A stretch of DNA of 48,087 nucleotides from Verrucomicrobiota bacterium (lineage in GTDB: Bacteria; Verrucomicrobiota; Verrucomicrobiia; Limisphaerales; UBA1096): contig JACNJE010000123.1 of assembly GCA_014382705.1 (NCBI GenBank), positions 1 to 48,087 on the forward strand, in the 5' to 3' direction. A model generated the notes under the pieces. That model saw only the letters and a program-made list of their open reading frames with translations. It was not told the DNA's origin and ran no database searches. Positions within the stretch are counted from its first letter, which is position 1, and each line of letters begins with the position of its first letter. The position numbers and the translations under genes are program-made. Positions 16,981 through 25,540 of this stretch are shown here, piece after piece.

Positions 16981-17895
16981 TTACAGCTTGTCCACCACCA
17001 TCAACCCCAGCAACAGCGGCAGGTAAAGGATGGAGGCGAAGAACAAAACCCGCGCGCTCGGTCGGGTCATCCGCCATGAAAACCGCAGCGCGGCCCACAA
17101 AAACAGCCCGCCCAGCAGCACCGCCCCGGTCACGTAAACCGCCCCGGCCAGCTGCATCGTGAACGGCATCAGGCTGGCGATGCACAAAAAAAGCGTGTGG
17201 CTGACCGCCTGCCGGCCGGTCCGCGCCCTGCCCCCGGGCACGCTGGGCATCATCACGAAACCGGCTTTTTCATACTCGTCGCGGTACATCCAGGCGATGG
17301 CCATGAAGTGCGGCACCTGCCAGAAAAACAGGATCCCGAACAGCGTCCAGCCCAGCGGATCGACCCCGCCCCGAGCCGCGGCCCAGCCCATCAGCGGCGG
17401 CAGCGCGCCGGGAATCGCCCCGATGACGGTGTTCCACTCCGACTTGCGCTTGAGCGGCGTGTAAAGGAACAGGTACGTGACCAGCGTCACCGCGCCGAGC
17501 ACCGCCACGAGCAGGTTCACCCAGGCAGCCAAGGCCAGCAGCCCGAACACAGAGCAGATGCCGCCGAGCAGCAGCGCCGCCTCCGCGCCGACCGCCCCGC
17601 TGGGCAGCGGCCGCCTGGCCGTGCGCTCCATCCGTGCGTCGTGGTCGCGCTCGAGGTATTGGTTCAGGATCGACGCGCCGGCCGCCAGCAACCCGGTGCC
17701 CAGCAATGTCAGGCCCAGCTTGGCCAAGTTTTGGGCCAAGCCGCCGCTCTCGCCATTGAGCCCGGCGTAAAACCCGACGAGCGTGGTGATCAGCACCAGC
17801 GTCGTCAGCCGCAGCTTCACCAACTCGGCAAAGACCGACCAAGCCGACACCCGCCCCGTCACTTTCGTTTCAGCCTGTTGAACTGTGTTTTCCAT
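16981..17895 (-). CDS. ctaB: Haem O synthase (protohaem IX farnesyltransferase)
   Basis: 304 residues, a UbiA-type prenyltransferase. The first Asp-rich motif is in ILNQYLERDHDARMERTARRPLPSG, and the second region is DEYEKAGFVMMPS. Helices run throughout, with VKLRLTTLVLITTLVGFYAG first. It adds a farnesyl group to haem B to make haem O for the oxidase. ATG 17895 is chosen; the haem A synthase gene ends nine bases upstream, so they form one unit. The gap of 113 bp to subunit I holds no gene. Confidence 0.94.
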   Translation of the reverse strand: MENTVQQAETKVTGRVSAWSVFAELVKLRLTTLVLITTLVGFYAGLNGESGGLAQNLAKLGLTLLGTGLLAAGASILNQYLERDHDARMERTARRPLPSGAVGAEAALLLGGICSVFGLLALAAWVNLLVAVLGAVTLVTYLFLYTPLKRKSEWNTVIGAIPGALPPLMGWAAARGGVDPLGWTLFGILFFWQVPHFMAIAWMYRDEYEKAGFVMMPSVPGGRARTGRQAVSHTLFLCIASLMPFTMQLAGAVYVTGAVLLGGLFLWAALRFSWRMTRPSARVLFFASILYLPLLLGLMVVDKL

Positions 17896-17904
17896 CGACA
17901 AAAA

Positions 17905-19047
17905 TTATACGGTCACGGTCGCCGCTTGGCCGGTTTCGAGCGCCGCCGCCTCGCCGCGCTTGGCCAAGCGCTCCGCCGCGTAGGCTGCCTCGCCAACGAA
18001 CACACAGCGCTTGGCCGCCATCAGCATCAGGCTGGCCAACGCCAGGCAGGCCGCGCCCAGCACCACGTGGCCCGTGGCCACGTCCGCCGCCTTGTTGCTC
18101 AACAGCGTCCAGACGCCCAAGCCGGCCTGCGCGACGATCATCGCCAACAGCATATAACCCGCCTTCGTGAAGGCGTGCGCTTGGCCAAGCGCCTGCCGCA
18201 CCTTCATCGCCAAGGCCAAGGCCAAGGCCAGCGTCGCCACCGCACCCAAGCGATGCAGCATCTGCAGCCAAACATGCCACGCCAAAATGGCGTGTCCAGT
18301 GGCGAGGTGCGTCTTTGGGTTCCCCTCGGCGTCGAGCAACTGGTTTGCGGCGTGGAGGCTCTTTTGCAATTCGTAACGGTTGTTGTTGTACCGGGCGAGC
18401 GACGCCTCATCCGTCGTCGGCCAAACCTGCTCGTGTGCCAGCGGAAAATCCCAGATCGCCAACCCGGCGTGCTGATGCCGCATCGTCGCCCCCAGCAGCA
18501 GTTGCACAACAATCAGGGCAATCACCACGACCAGGCTGCCTTGGATCGCCACAAACCCGGCCCGGTCATTCCCGCCCGCCCGGTGCCACCAACCGCTGGT
18601 GGCCAGCGCGATCCCGCAAATCAGAATCAGGAACAACTGCGCCACCGCCCCGTGGATCAGCCCCAGGTTTTGGTTGATCTCGGTCACCCGCAGCCCGCCG
18701 AGGACACCTTGCGCCACAACCAGCACCACCGCCCCGATCCCCAGCCGACGCAGCCATTTGCGGTCGTCCTTCACCCAAAGCCAAGCGGCCAGAATAATCG
18801 TCAGCAGCCCGACAAACGACGCCACCAGCCGGTGCGAATGCTCCTCAAAAATCCCGAATTTCCCGAGCCACTCGTCGAACGGTACCAGGAACATGTTGTA
18901 GCCGAAGGTGTTAGGCCAGTCCGGCACCGCCATCCCCACCCCCTTGCTCGTCACCAGGCCGCCGAACCCAATCAGGATGAGCGTCGCCAATGCCGTGGCA
19001 ATGGCGAACCGGTGCAACCAAGGGGTGTACTGCGCTCGAGCAGACAT
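17905..19047 (-). CDS. ctaA: Haem A synthase (COX15/CtaA family)
   Basis: 380 residues, about eight helices. Conserved histidines are in EEHSHRLVASFVG (His pair), GLIHGAVAQLF, LQMLHRLGAV and ATGHVVLGAA, as expected for a COX15-type haem A synthase that oxidises haem O. The mid-protein loop (residues about 205-250) is longer than in many bacterial forms. Three palindrome copies occur, including RLAKRGEAA near the C-terminus and RQALGQAHAF. This gene is the promoter-proximal member of the minus-strand oxidase operon. ATG 19047 is chosen over upstream GTG. Confidence 0.93.
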   Translation of the reverse strand: MSARAQYTPWLHRFAIATALATLILIGFGGLVTSKGVGMAVPDWPNTFGYNMFLVPFDEWLGKFGIFEEHSHRLVASFVGLLTIILAAWLWVKDDRKWLRRLGIGAVVLVVAQGVLGGLRVTEINQNLGLIHGAVAQLFLILICGIALATSGWWHRAGGNDRAGFVAIQGSLVVVIALIVVQLLLGATMRHQHAGLAIWDFPLAHEQVWPTTDEASLARYNNNRYELQKSLHAANQLLDAEGNPKTHLATGHAILAWHVWLQMLHRLGAVATLALALALAMKVRQALGQAHAFTKAGYMLLAMIVAQAGLGVWTLLSNKAADVATGHVVLGAACLALASLMLMAAKRCVFVGEAAYAAERLAKRGEAAALETGQAATVTV

Positions 19048-19138
19048 TAAAACGAAGCGAACCGGCAAAAACAGGGGGGCAACCCGGCCGATTCAGGCCG
19101 CGCGGAACGTACCACTTCATAACTCACACGGCAACTTC

Positions 19139-19158
19139 ATTGTGAAATAATTCACAAT
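19139..19158. promoter_or_regulatory. CRP/FNR-type operator candidate
   Basis: A perfect inverted repeat ATTGTGAA-ATAA-TTCACAAT, containing TGTGA-N6-TCACA, which is the CRP half-site arrangement. It sits in the 241-bp divergent space between the haem A synthase (-) and glutamate dehydrogenase (+), about 90 bp before the former and 130 bp before the latter. It could control either or both. Confidence 0.6.
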
Positions 19159-19288
19159 CTCGGGCCAACGCTTGTTGCCTGCCCGCCTGGCCAAGCGGGC
19201 CGATTCCCGGCGAAATGATTCTGTTTACAAACAAATCTCAAAATGGTTGGATTCCCCGGCAGTCATAATCACAGAACCGTCTCCCGTC

Positions 19289-20704
19289 ATGAGCGACCAC
19301 CCTGAACTCTCCTTCCGCCAAAGCGTCGACCGGATGTTCGACCGCGCCATCGCGACCATGAATCTGCCGCTGGGCCTCGCCGAGCAGATCCGGAGCTGCA
19401 ACTCAGTGTATCAGGTCCAGTTTGGCGTCAAGCTGGACGACCAGTACGAGGTGTTCACCGGCTGGCGCGCCGTCCACAGCGAGCACATTCTGCCGGTCAA
19501 GGGCGGTATCCGGTACGCCGACTTCGCCAACCAGGACGAGGTCGAGGCCCTCGCCGCGCTGATGTCATACAAGTGCGCCATCGTGATGATCCCGTTCGGT
19601 GGCTCCAAGGGCGCGCTCAAGATCGACCCCCGGCGGTACAGCGAGAAGGATCTCGAGAAAATAACCCGCCGCTTCGCGCAGGAATTGGCCAAGCGCGACA
19701 TGATCCACCCCAGCCTCAACGTCCCCGCGCCCGACATGGGCACCGGCGAACGCGAAATGGGCTGGATCTCAGACACGTATCAATCCCTGTACCCCGAGCA
19801 GGCCAACGGCATGGGCTGTGTGACCGGCAAGCCGGTTCATCTCGGCGGCATCAGCGGCCGCGTCGAGGCCACCGGGCGCGGCGTACAGTTCGGCCTGCGC
19901 GAGTTCTTCCGCCACCCCGAGGACGTCGCCCGCGCCGGGCTCGACGGCTCGCTGGAGGGCAAGCGCATCATCATGCAGGGCCTCGGCAACGTCGGCTACC
20001 ACGCGGCCAAGTTCCTCAGCGGGGAGGACGGCGCGCGAATCACCACCATCATCGAGCGCGACGGCGCGATCCACTCCGCCGACGGCCTCGACGTCGAGGC
20101 CGTCAAGGCCCATATCGCCGAGCACCAAGGTGTGAAAGGGTTCCCCGACGCCGACTACTCTGCGGACGGCGCGTCGCTGCTCGAGGCCGACTGCGACATC
20201 CTCATCCCCGCCGCGATGGAGGCCGTCATCACCCGCGACAACGCCGCCCGCATCCAGGCCCCGCTCATCGCCGAGGCGGCCAACGGCCCGATCACCTACG
20301 CCGCCGACGAGATTCTCCGCGACAAGGGCACGATCATCATCCCGGACGCCTACCTCAACGCCGGCGGCGTGACGGTCTCCTACTTCGAGTGGGTGAAAAA
20401 CCTTGCGCGCATCCGCTTCGGCTACCTCGAGCGCCGCAACGAGGAGCGCCGGGGCCAGATAATCGTCGAGGCCCTTGAGAAAATGCTCAACACCACCGTC
20501 CCAGCGGAAATCCGCGACCAACTCACCACCGGCTCGGACGAACTCGCCCTCGTCCGCTCCGGGCTCGACGACACCATGCGCAACGCCTACAACAACATCC
20601 GCGACATCTTCAACGCCCGAGACAACGTCGTCGATCTCCGTACCGCCGCCTTCGTCTGCGGCATCGAGCGCATCGCCAAGCGCTACGAAAGCATGGGCAT
20701 TTGA
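19289..20704 (+). CDS. Glu/Leu/Phe/Val dehydrogenase (glutamate dehydrogenase)
   Basis: 471 residues. The catalytic Lys is in PVKGGIRY, the dinucleotide lid contains MIPFGGSKGALKIDP, and the Rossmann motif is MQGLGNVGYHAAK. The PAPDMGTG loop also fits. It converts glutamate to 2-oxoglutarate and ammonia; NAD or NADP choice is not clear from the sequence. ATG 19289 follows the divergent regulatory region. The next gene, cysS, follows after 82 bp that contain one palindrome. Exact substrate (Glu vs branched amino acids) is inferred from overall similarity. Confidence 0.92.
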   Translation: MSDHPELSFRQSVDRMFDRAIATMNLPLGLAEQIRSCNSVYQVQFGVKLDDQYEVFTGWRAVHSEHILPVKGGIRYADFANQDEVEALAALMSYKCAIVMIPFGGSKGALKIDPRRYSEKDLEKITRRFAQELAKRDMIHPSLNVPAPDMGTGEREMGWISDTYQSLYPEQANGMGCVTGKPVHLGGISGRVEATGRGVQFGLREFFRHPEDVARAGLDGSLEGKRIIMQGLGNVGYHAAKFLSGEDGARITTIIERDGAIHSADGLDVEAVKAHIAEHQGVKGFPDADYSADGASLLEADCDILIPAAMEAVITRDNAARIQAPLIAEAANGPITYAADEILRDKGTIIIPDAYLNAGGVTVSYFEWVKNLARIRFGYLERRNEERRGQIIVEALEKMLNTTVPAEIRDQLTTGSDELALVRSGLDDTMRNAYNNIRDIFNARDNVVDLRTAAFVCGIERIAKRYESMGI

Positions 20705-20707
20705 CCC

Positions 20708-20727
20708 GCGCTTGGCCAAGCGCTTGG
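20708..20727. repeat. Intergenic palindrome between gdh and cysS
   Basis: GCGCTTGGCCAAGCGCTTGG lies in the 82-bp intergenic space between the two plus-strand genes. It is one of the longer single-core versions, extended by a second half-copy at 12-bp spacing. Confidence 0.85.
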
Positions 20728-20786
20728 CTCCCATCCTCGGTTCCCGCTTCACTTTGGCGCGACAGCGATTAACCTGTCGCCGCTTT

Positions 20787-22205
20787 ATGGGCTTGAAAGT
20801 CTTCAACACCCTGTCGCGCTCGGTCGAGCCGTTCGTGCCGCTGGATCCCGCCGGGAAAAAAGTCGGCCTCTACTGCTGCGGCCCGACCGTCCACGACTTC
20901 GCGCACATCGGGAATTTCCGCACGTTCGTCTTTGCCGACATCGTCCGCCGTTACCTCACCTTTCGCGGCTTCGACGTCCGGCACGTCATGAACATCACCG
21001 ACGTGGAGGACAAAATCATCCGGCGCGTCAACGAGTCCGGCAAGTCGCTGCCCGAGTTCACCGGCGAATTCGAGCAGGCATTTTTCGCCGACCTCGAGGC
21101 GCTTGGCTGCCAAATGCCGCATGAACGCCCCCACGCCACCGCGTTCATCGGCCCGATCATCAAGCTCATCAAACAGCTCGAGGCCAACGGCATCGCCTAC
21201 CGCGCCAACGACGGCTCGGTCTATTTCAGCATCGAGAAATATCGCGACGCCGGAAACAATTACGGCAAACTGCTCAACATCAACCTCGACGAGATGCGCC
21301 CCGGCGAACGCGTCAGCAGCGACGAGTACGAAAAGGAATCGATCGCCGATTTCGCCCTTTGGAAGGCCCGCGTGCCGGAGGACGGCGAGGTGTTTTGGAA
21401 CAGCCCGTGGGGCGAGGGGCGGCCCGGCTGGCACATCGAGTGCAGCGCCATGAGCATGGAACTGCTCGGCCCAAGTTTTGACCTCCACCTCGGCGGCGAA
21501 GACTTGGTGTTCCCCCATCACGAGGATGAGATCGCCCAGAGCGAAGGCGCCTGCCTGCAGTGCGACGGACACAAGTTCGTCAAGTACTGGATGCACGGCG
21601 CGCACCTGCTCGTCGAGGGCAAAAAGATGAGCAAGTCGCTCGGCAATTTTTTCACCCTGCGCGACCTGTTGGCCAAAGGCAGCGCCGGGCGCGAAGTGCG
21701 TTACCTGATGATCTCCGCCCACTACCGCGAGACGTTCAACTTCACGCTCGACAACCTCGCTGGGGCCAAGACCGCGCTGGGCCGCATCGACGAATGCGCG
21801 GCCAAGCTGCACGAACTCGCGCTTGGCCAAGCGGGCGAGCCGGCCGCCGACTCGCCGCTCATCGCGCGCTTCACCGAGGCGATGGACGACGACCTCAACG
21901 TCTCCGCCGCCTGGGGCGCGGTGTTTGACTGGGTACGCGACACCAACCGCAAACTCGCCGCCAACGACCTCACCGCCGAGACCGCCGCAACCGAATTGGC
22001 CAACTGGGAACAGATCAACGTCGTCCTCGGCATCGAGTCGGTCGGGGAGGAGGCGCCGGCGGAAATCGTCGCGCTCGCCGAGGAACGCCAAGCCGCCCGC
22101 AAGGCCAAAGATTTCGCCCGCTCCGACCAGATCCGCGACGAACTCGCCGCCCAAGGCTGGCTCATCGAAGACACCCCCAAAGGCCCCCGCGTCAAGCGCG
22201 GTTAA
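20787..22205 (+). CDS. cysS: Cysteinyl-tRNA synthetase
   Basis: 472 residues. Class I signatures are PTVHDFAHIGN (HIGH equivalent, residues 33-43) and KKMSKS around residue 280. Zinc-binding residues are Cys in YCCGPTV, Cys in IECSAM and His in HHEDE. The C-terminal helical domain (LTAETAATELANWEQ..., AARKAKDFARSDQIRDELAAQGW) is present. It charges tRNA-Cys. Three palindromes encode LLAKGSA, LALGQAGEPA and ELANWEQ, the last two in the anticodon-side helical part. ATG 20787 gives the normal N-terminus; no clear ribosome site precedes it. Confidence 0.97.
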   Translation: MGLKVFNTLSRSVEPFVPLDPAGKKVGLYCCGPTVHDFAHIGNFRTFVFADIVRRYLTFRGFDVRHVMNITDVEDKIIRRVNESGKSLPEFTGEFEQAFFADLEALGCQMPHERPHATAFIGPIIKLIKQLEANGIAYRANDGSVYFSIEKYRDAGNNYGKLLNINLDEMRPGERVSSDEYEKESIADFALWKARVPEDGEVFWNSPWGEGRPGWHIECSAMSMELLGPSFDLHLGGEDLVFPHHEDEIAQSEGACLQCDGHKFVKYWMHGAHLLVEGKKMSKSLGNFFTLRDLLAKGSAGREVRYLMISAHYRETFNFTLDNLAGAKTALGRIDECAAKLHELALGQAGEPAADSPLIARFTEAMDDDLNVSAAWGAVFDWVRDTNRKLAANDLTAETAATELANWEQINVVLGIESVGEEAPAEIVALAEERQAARKAKDFARSDQIRDELAAQGWLIEDTPKGPRVKRG

Positions 22206-22212
22206 ACCGAAA

Positions 22213-22280
22213 GGGAGGGACGAGTTCCACCTCGTCCCAAATTACTTTTGGAATAGGGCATGGTGGAACTTGCCCCTCCC
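22213..22280. repeat. Paired inverted hairpin element (GGGACGAG family), copy A
   Basis: The left unit (22213-22238) has arms GGGACGAG and CTCGTCCC around loop TTCCAC, preceded by GGGA. The right unit (about 22256-22280) is the same unit inverted and degraded (GGGCATGGTGGAACTTGCCC then CTCCC). The pair lies between the convergent cysS and lipoate-ligase genes. A second pair is at 29054-29159. It could act as a bidirectional terminator or be a small non-autonomous element. Confidence 0.8.
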
Positions 22281-22296
22281 GCACTCCAAAAAGCGG

Positions 22297-22977
22297 TCAC
22301 CGTTTTTGGGTGTGGGCGGCCGACCCGTATTTGCGCTTGGCCAAGGCGGCCGCTTCGGCGAGGAACGACTCGGTCGGTCGCCACTCGCTGCAATCATTCT
22401 CCGCCAGCATTGCACTCTCCCAAATGCCGCGCTCCACGCCGGTGGCCTTGGCCTGCACCGAGCCTTGAATCAGCAGGCCATTGCGGTTGCGGCGTTGAGC
22501 GGCCCCGGCGATTTTTTGGCCGTTAAAAAGAAGGTCGCACTTTTCCGCGCCGACAAAACAGTGCCCCGGGCCGGTTGGCCGCGTTTCCGGACAAAGCGCC
22601 GTCGTCACGCCGCAACCCTCAAACGCCCGCCGCACCCAGTCATGGACGCAGCGGTAACTCTCCCCGGCCTTGAGTTGCCACCACGGATGCCCCGGCGGAA
22701 AAGCCAGACTGTACGTCCACTCGTTTTCGTCGTGCAGCACAAGCCCCCCGGCGGTGAACCGGCGGACGAGCGGTCGCAGACCGGTCATCTCCGACACCTC
22801 GGCATGGCGCTGAAAGTAACCGAATGTAGCCGCCACTTGGCTCCAGGAGTAAAATCGCAGCACCGCTTGGCCAAGCGCGGCGGCCCGTTGCTGCAGCAAC
22901 TCGTCGGCGGCCATGTTCCACGCCGGTGCCCCGGCTTGACCGTGCCAAACCCGGAGCGCTTGGCCAAGCGGGGTCAT
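22297..22977 (-). CDS. Lipoate-protein ligase-like (biotin/lipoate A/B ligase family)
   Basis: 226 residues. WNMAADELLQQRAAAL, LRFYSWSQVAATFGYFQ, LVRRFTAGGLVLHDENEWTYSLAFP and CFVGAEKCDLLFNGQKIAGAAQRRNRNGLLIQGSV match the BPL/LplA/LipB fold, with the RR-x-TAGG-x-VLH loop and K in GQKIAGAAQ. It probably transfers a lipoyl or octanoyl group to the E2 or GcvH lysine. The ATG overlaps the nth stop (ATGA). A palindrome sits within the first codons (PLGQALRVW), with two more at AALGQAVLRF and AALAKRKYG. It lacks the accessory C-terminal domain of full LplA. Confidence 0.85.
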   Translation of the reverse strand: MTPLGQALRVWHGQAGAPAWNMAADELLQQRAAALGQAVLRFYSWSQVAATFGYFQRHAEVSEMTGLRPLVRRFTAGGLVLHDENEWTYSLAFPPGHPWWQLKAGESYRCVHDWVRRAFEGCGVTTALCPETRPTGPGHCFVGAEKCDLLFNGQKIAGAAQRRNRNGLLIQGSVQAKATGVERGIWESAMLAENDCSEWRPTESFLAEAAALAKRKYGSAAHTQKR

Positions 22978-23639
22978 TCGCGATATTCGCCGTCTTTTTC
23001 GGACGGACAAAGCGGGGCGATCTCGCATTCGGCGCACTCCGGCTTGCGGGCGGAGCAGCGGCGGCGTCCGTGAAAAATCAGCCAATGGCTGAGCATCGTC
23101 CAGTCGTCGCGCGGCACGAGTTTTTGCAGCGCGAACTCGATTTTTTCCGGCGTCTTTTCGGTCGTCAAACCCAGCCGCTTGGCCAGGCGACCGACGTGCG
23201 TGTCGACGACGATGCCTTCATTGATACCGAACGCGTTGCCCAGCACCACGTTGGCCGTCTTGCGCCCCACCCCGGCGAGGGCGACGAGCGCCTCCATCGT
23301 CGACGGCACTTCACCGCCGTGCGTTTCGCCCAAGGCACCGCAGCACTTCTGGATGCTCTTGGCCTTGTTGCGAAACAGCCCGATCCGCTTGATATCCTCC
23401 TGCAACGCCTCCAGCGGCACGCCGGCGTAGTCGGCCGCGCGGCGGTATTTCTTGAACAGGTCGGCGGTGACGATGTTGACCTGTTTGTCAGTGCATTGCG
23501 CGGAGAGGATCGTCGCGATCAGCAACTCAAGCGGGTTGCGATGGTCGAGTTCGCAATGCGCGTCGGGATACGTCGCACGCAGACCGTCGATGATTTTCGA
23601 AGTTCGTTCGACCTTTGCCTTGTTGGACTCGCGTGGCAT
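22974..23639 (-). CDS. nth: Endonuclease III
   Basis: 221 residues. The helix-hairpin-helix (ALAGVGRKTANVVLG) contains the catalytic Lys127, and Asp146 is in VVDTHVGR. The C-terminal [4Fe-4S] loop has C195, C202, C205 and C211 in the exact C-x6-C-x2-C-x5-C order. It excises oxidised pyrimidines in base-excision repair. Its stop overlaps the ligase start by four bases, so they share an mRNA. The family call is firm. Confidence 0.97.
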   Translation of the reverse strand: MPRESNKAKVERTSKIIDGLRATYPDAHCELDHRNPLELLIATILSAQCTDKQVNIVTADLFKKYRRAADYAGVPLEALQEDIKRIGLFRNKAKSIQKCCGALGETHGGEVPSTMEALVALAGVGRKTANVVLGNAFGINEGIVVDTHVGRLAKRLGLTTEKTPEKIEFALQKLVPRDDWTMLSHWLIFHGRRRCSARKPECAECEIAPLCPSEKDGEYRE

Positions 23640-23690
23640 GACGATTAGTTTAATTAAAAAAACAGTTCATCGTTGTTGTTCGCGTTCTCC

Positions 23691-23800
23691 CTCTCCCCAA
23701 CCCTCTCCCGCTGGGAGAGGGTGAGCTTGGCCAAGCACGTGCGGTTTGATTCCTTCTCCCTCAGGGAGAAGGTGGCCGCAGGCCGGATGAGGGTGGGATC
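23691..23800. repeat. Two adjacent hairpins in the nth / secreted-protein intergenic region
   Basis: Hairpin 1 has arms CCCTCTCCC (23701-23709) and GGGAGAGGG (23713-23721). Hairpin 2 has arms CCTTCTCCC (23752-23760) and GGGAGAAGG (23764-23772), followed by GGCCGCAGGCCGGATGAGGG. A TTGGCCAA palindrome (23727-23734) sits between them. From memory, such CCCTCTCCC-type hairpins with the GGATGAGGG tail recur between genes in unrelated bacteria; I could not search. Confidence 0.75.
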
Positions 23801-23842
23801 TCCCGCCTTTTCTTTACTGCGCGCCATTGTTTGATCGCGGGA

Positions 23843-25384
23843 TCATTGGTTTCGCGGGGACACCGTTGGCGCGGGCGTTGTCGATTCCGGCTTGAACAGG
23901 ACCAAGCGCCGATCCACCGAGTCGAGCTGCCGAACGGCCTCGTCGATGACCGGCGCCACCTTCGGGCGCACTTGGCCGCGGCGCGGCCGGAACGACTCGA
24001 TCCGCTGCCGCGTCGCCACATAATTCTCCAGGATGCGCCCGTACTCGTTCACGAACGGCAGCAGTTGGCGCGGCATCTTCACCCGGGCGATCAGCAGTTG
24101 GTTGACTTTCTGCCCGAGCGTCTGTTTCTGCACGGCGAAGTCCCAGCCGCGGATCGCCTGCTGCAGCGTGACTTCCGCCTCGAGCGGCGTGTCGGCGGCG
24201 TTCAGGCGCACCTCGGCCGGCAGCTTGAGCAGGTTCTCGAGTTTCTCCACCGCCTCGCGCAGCGTCCAGTTCTGGTACTGGTTCTGGCCGGTCAACTGCA
24301 CAATCGTCACCGCCCACCATTTCTCCACCACGAGCATGTCGGCGAACAGGTCGCCGTACACCTTCAGGAAACCGGTTTGCCAGTTCAGGTTGTCCGGCAA
24401 TTGTCGGATCATGTTTTGCAGGCGCGCGTGCCCGGCCGGGATCGCGAGCAGCCGATCCACCAACAGGTGCGCGCAGGCCTGGTAATCCCTCCAGTTTTCC
24501 CCGCGCAAATGGGCCGGCGACGGCATCGCGATCTCGCTGAAGTCAAACGCCCGCCGACCGCGCAACCGCGCGCGCACCCCGGCCAGCGTGTCGTGGCGGC
24601 GCACATTTCTAACGACCTCCTCCGTGGACATCCCCTTCCCACCCTGTTCCGGCTGCCCGAGAACCAGCACCAAGTCCGGCTGCGCCATCAGCACCTGCGT
24701 GAAGCCGACCGTCAGCCACAGCGGAATCTCCGTGTCGCGCAACTGCGGCTTTTGGTTGGCCAAGTCGAGCAGCGTCACCTGCGCCAATGCGCGGATCAGC
24801 TTGTCTGGCTCGATCTCGCTCGGCAGCGTCAGCAGGTACGTGAAGCTGTTAAGATGCCGCTCGGTCACCACCCGCACGGCAGCGGTGTATGACAGGGCCG
24901 GCTCAAGCCGCAGCTTCACGCGGCTGCCCGGCAGCGACGGCAGACCCAGCCGAACGAGCATTGCATGGCGCACCCGTTCAGCCGTTATGATCACGTAATC
25001 CGGCGCGATCAGGATGGTGTTGGCGTTCGCGTCGAGAATGCCACCGCGACGCTTCGGCGACATCGGCCCGTATGCCACAAACTGACCCGACCGGCTGCTG
25101 GCGGTCTTGTAACCGGCGCGCGGCTGCAACAGCCGGTCGAGGTCCGGCGGCAGCCGCTTCGGGTCATCCCCCCCTTGGCCAGCCGGCTTGGGCCGTACCG
25201 TCCTTGGCGGCAACACCGGCCTGGGTGGCTTGGGTTGAGTCGGCTCCGCGCTTGGCTTGGGTACCGGCGTGACCGGCTCCCCTTGGCCAACCGCACCCGG
25301 AACGATGACCAAGCCGAAGGCCAGCAACCAAGCGTGGCACCCCGGCCAAGGCACACAGGTGATCCTGTCAAAACACAAACTCAT
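23843..25384 (-). CDS. Secreted protein of unknown function, Pro-rich N-terminus
   Basis: About 513 residues. After a hydrophobic N-terminus (HAWLLAFGLVIVPGAVG) comes a proline-rich linker (PTQPKPPRPVLPPRTVRPKP). Then follows a domain with YVIITAERVRHAML, FTYLLTLPSEIEPDKLIRALAQVTLLDLAN and IPLWLTVGFTQVLMAQ, and a helical C-terminal half with ENYVATRQRIESFRPRRGQVRP and VDRRLVLFKPES. I do not recognise a named family. The WLTVGFTQ position resembles the helix that carries HExxH in peptidase-like proteins, but the motif is absent. ATG 25384 is chosen; GTG 25396 is possible. Confidence 0.72.
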   Translation of the reverse strand: MSLCFDRITCVPWPGCHAWLLAFGLVIVPGAVGQGEPVTPVPKPSAEPTQPKPPRPVLPPRTVRPKPAGQGGDDPKRLPPDLDRLLQPRAGYKTASSRSGQFVAYGPMSPKRRGGILDANANTILIAPDYVIITAERVRHAMLVRLGLPSLPGSRVKLRLEPALSYTAAVRVVTERHLNSFTYLLTLPSEIEPDKLIRALAQVTLLDLANQKPQLRDTEIPLWLTVGFTQVLMAQPDLVLVLGQPEQGGKGMSTEEVVRNVRRHDTLAGVRARLRGRRAFDFSEIAMPSPAHLRGENWRDYQACAHLLVDRLLAIPAGHARLQNMIRQLPDNLNWQTGFLKVYGDLFADMLVVEKWWAVTIVQLTGQNQYQNWTLREAVEKLENLLKLPAEVRLNAADTPLEAEVTLQQAIRGWDFAVQKQTLGQKVNQLLIARVKMPRQLLPFVNEYGRILENYVATRQRIESFRPRRGQVRPKVAPVIDEAVRQLDSVDRRLVLFKPESTTPAPTVSPRNQ

Positions 25385-25540
25385 CCAGCGACGCACAGTG
25401 TGAGCCTTTTCTTACGCGGCATAAAGCCCGCATTTCCTCGCCGAAGGGGTTGCCTTAACTCTCCAAGCATGATCCAAAAAATATACCATTTTTATACCGA
25501 AAGAAGTTGACCGGGGTGCGACTTTGGCTACCGTGCCGCT

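Noticed and set aside
17197..19050. Long open frame (617 codons) on the + strand opposite ctaB and ctaA
   Set aside because: Antisense shadow spanning two clearly recognised genes.
19048..19288. Search for tRNA or riboswitch in the divergent region
   Set aside because: No cloverleaf or known riboswitch core seen; only the CRP-type repeat stands out.
20769..22154. Long open frame (461 codons) opposite cysS
   Set aside because: Antisense shadow of a housekeeping gene.
25405..25540. ATACC direct repeat upstream of brnT as an operator
   Set aside because: Only two short copies (ATACC-ATTTTT-ATACC), too weak to call.
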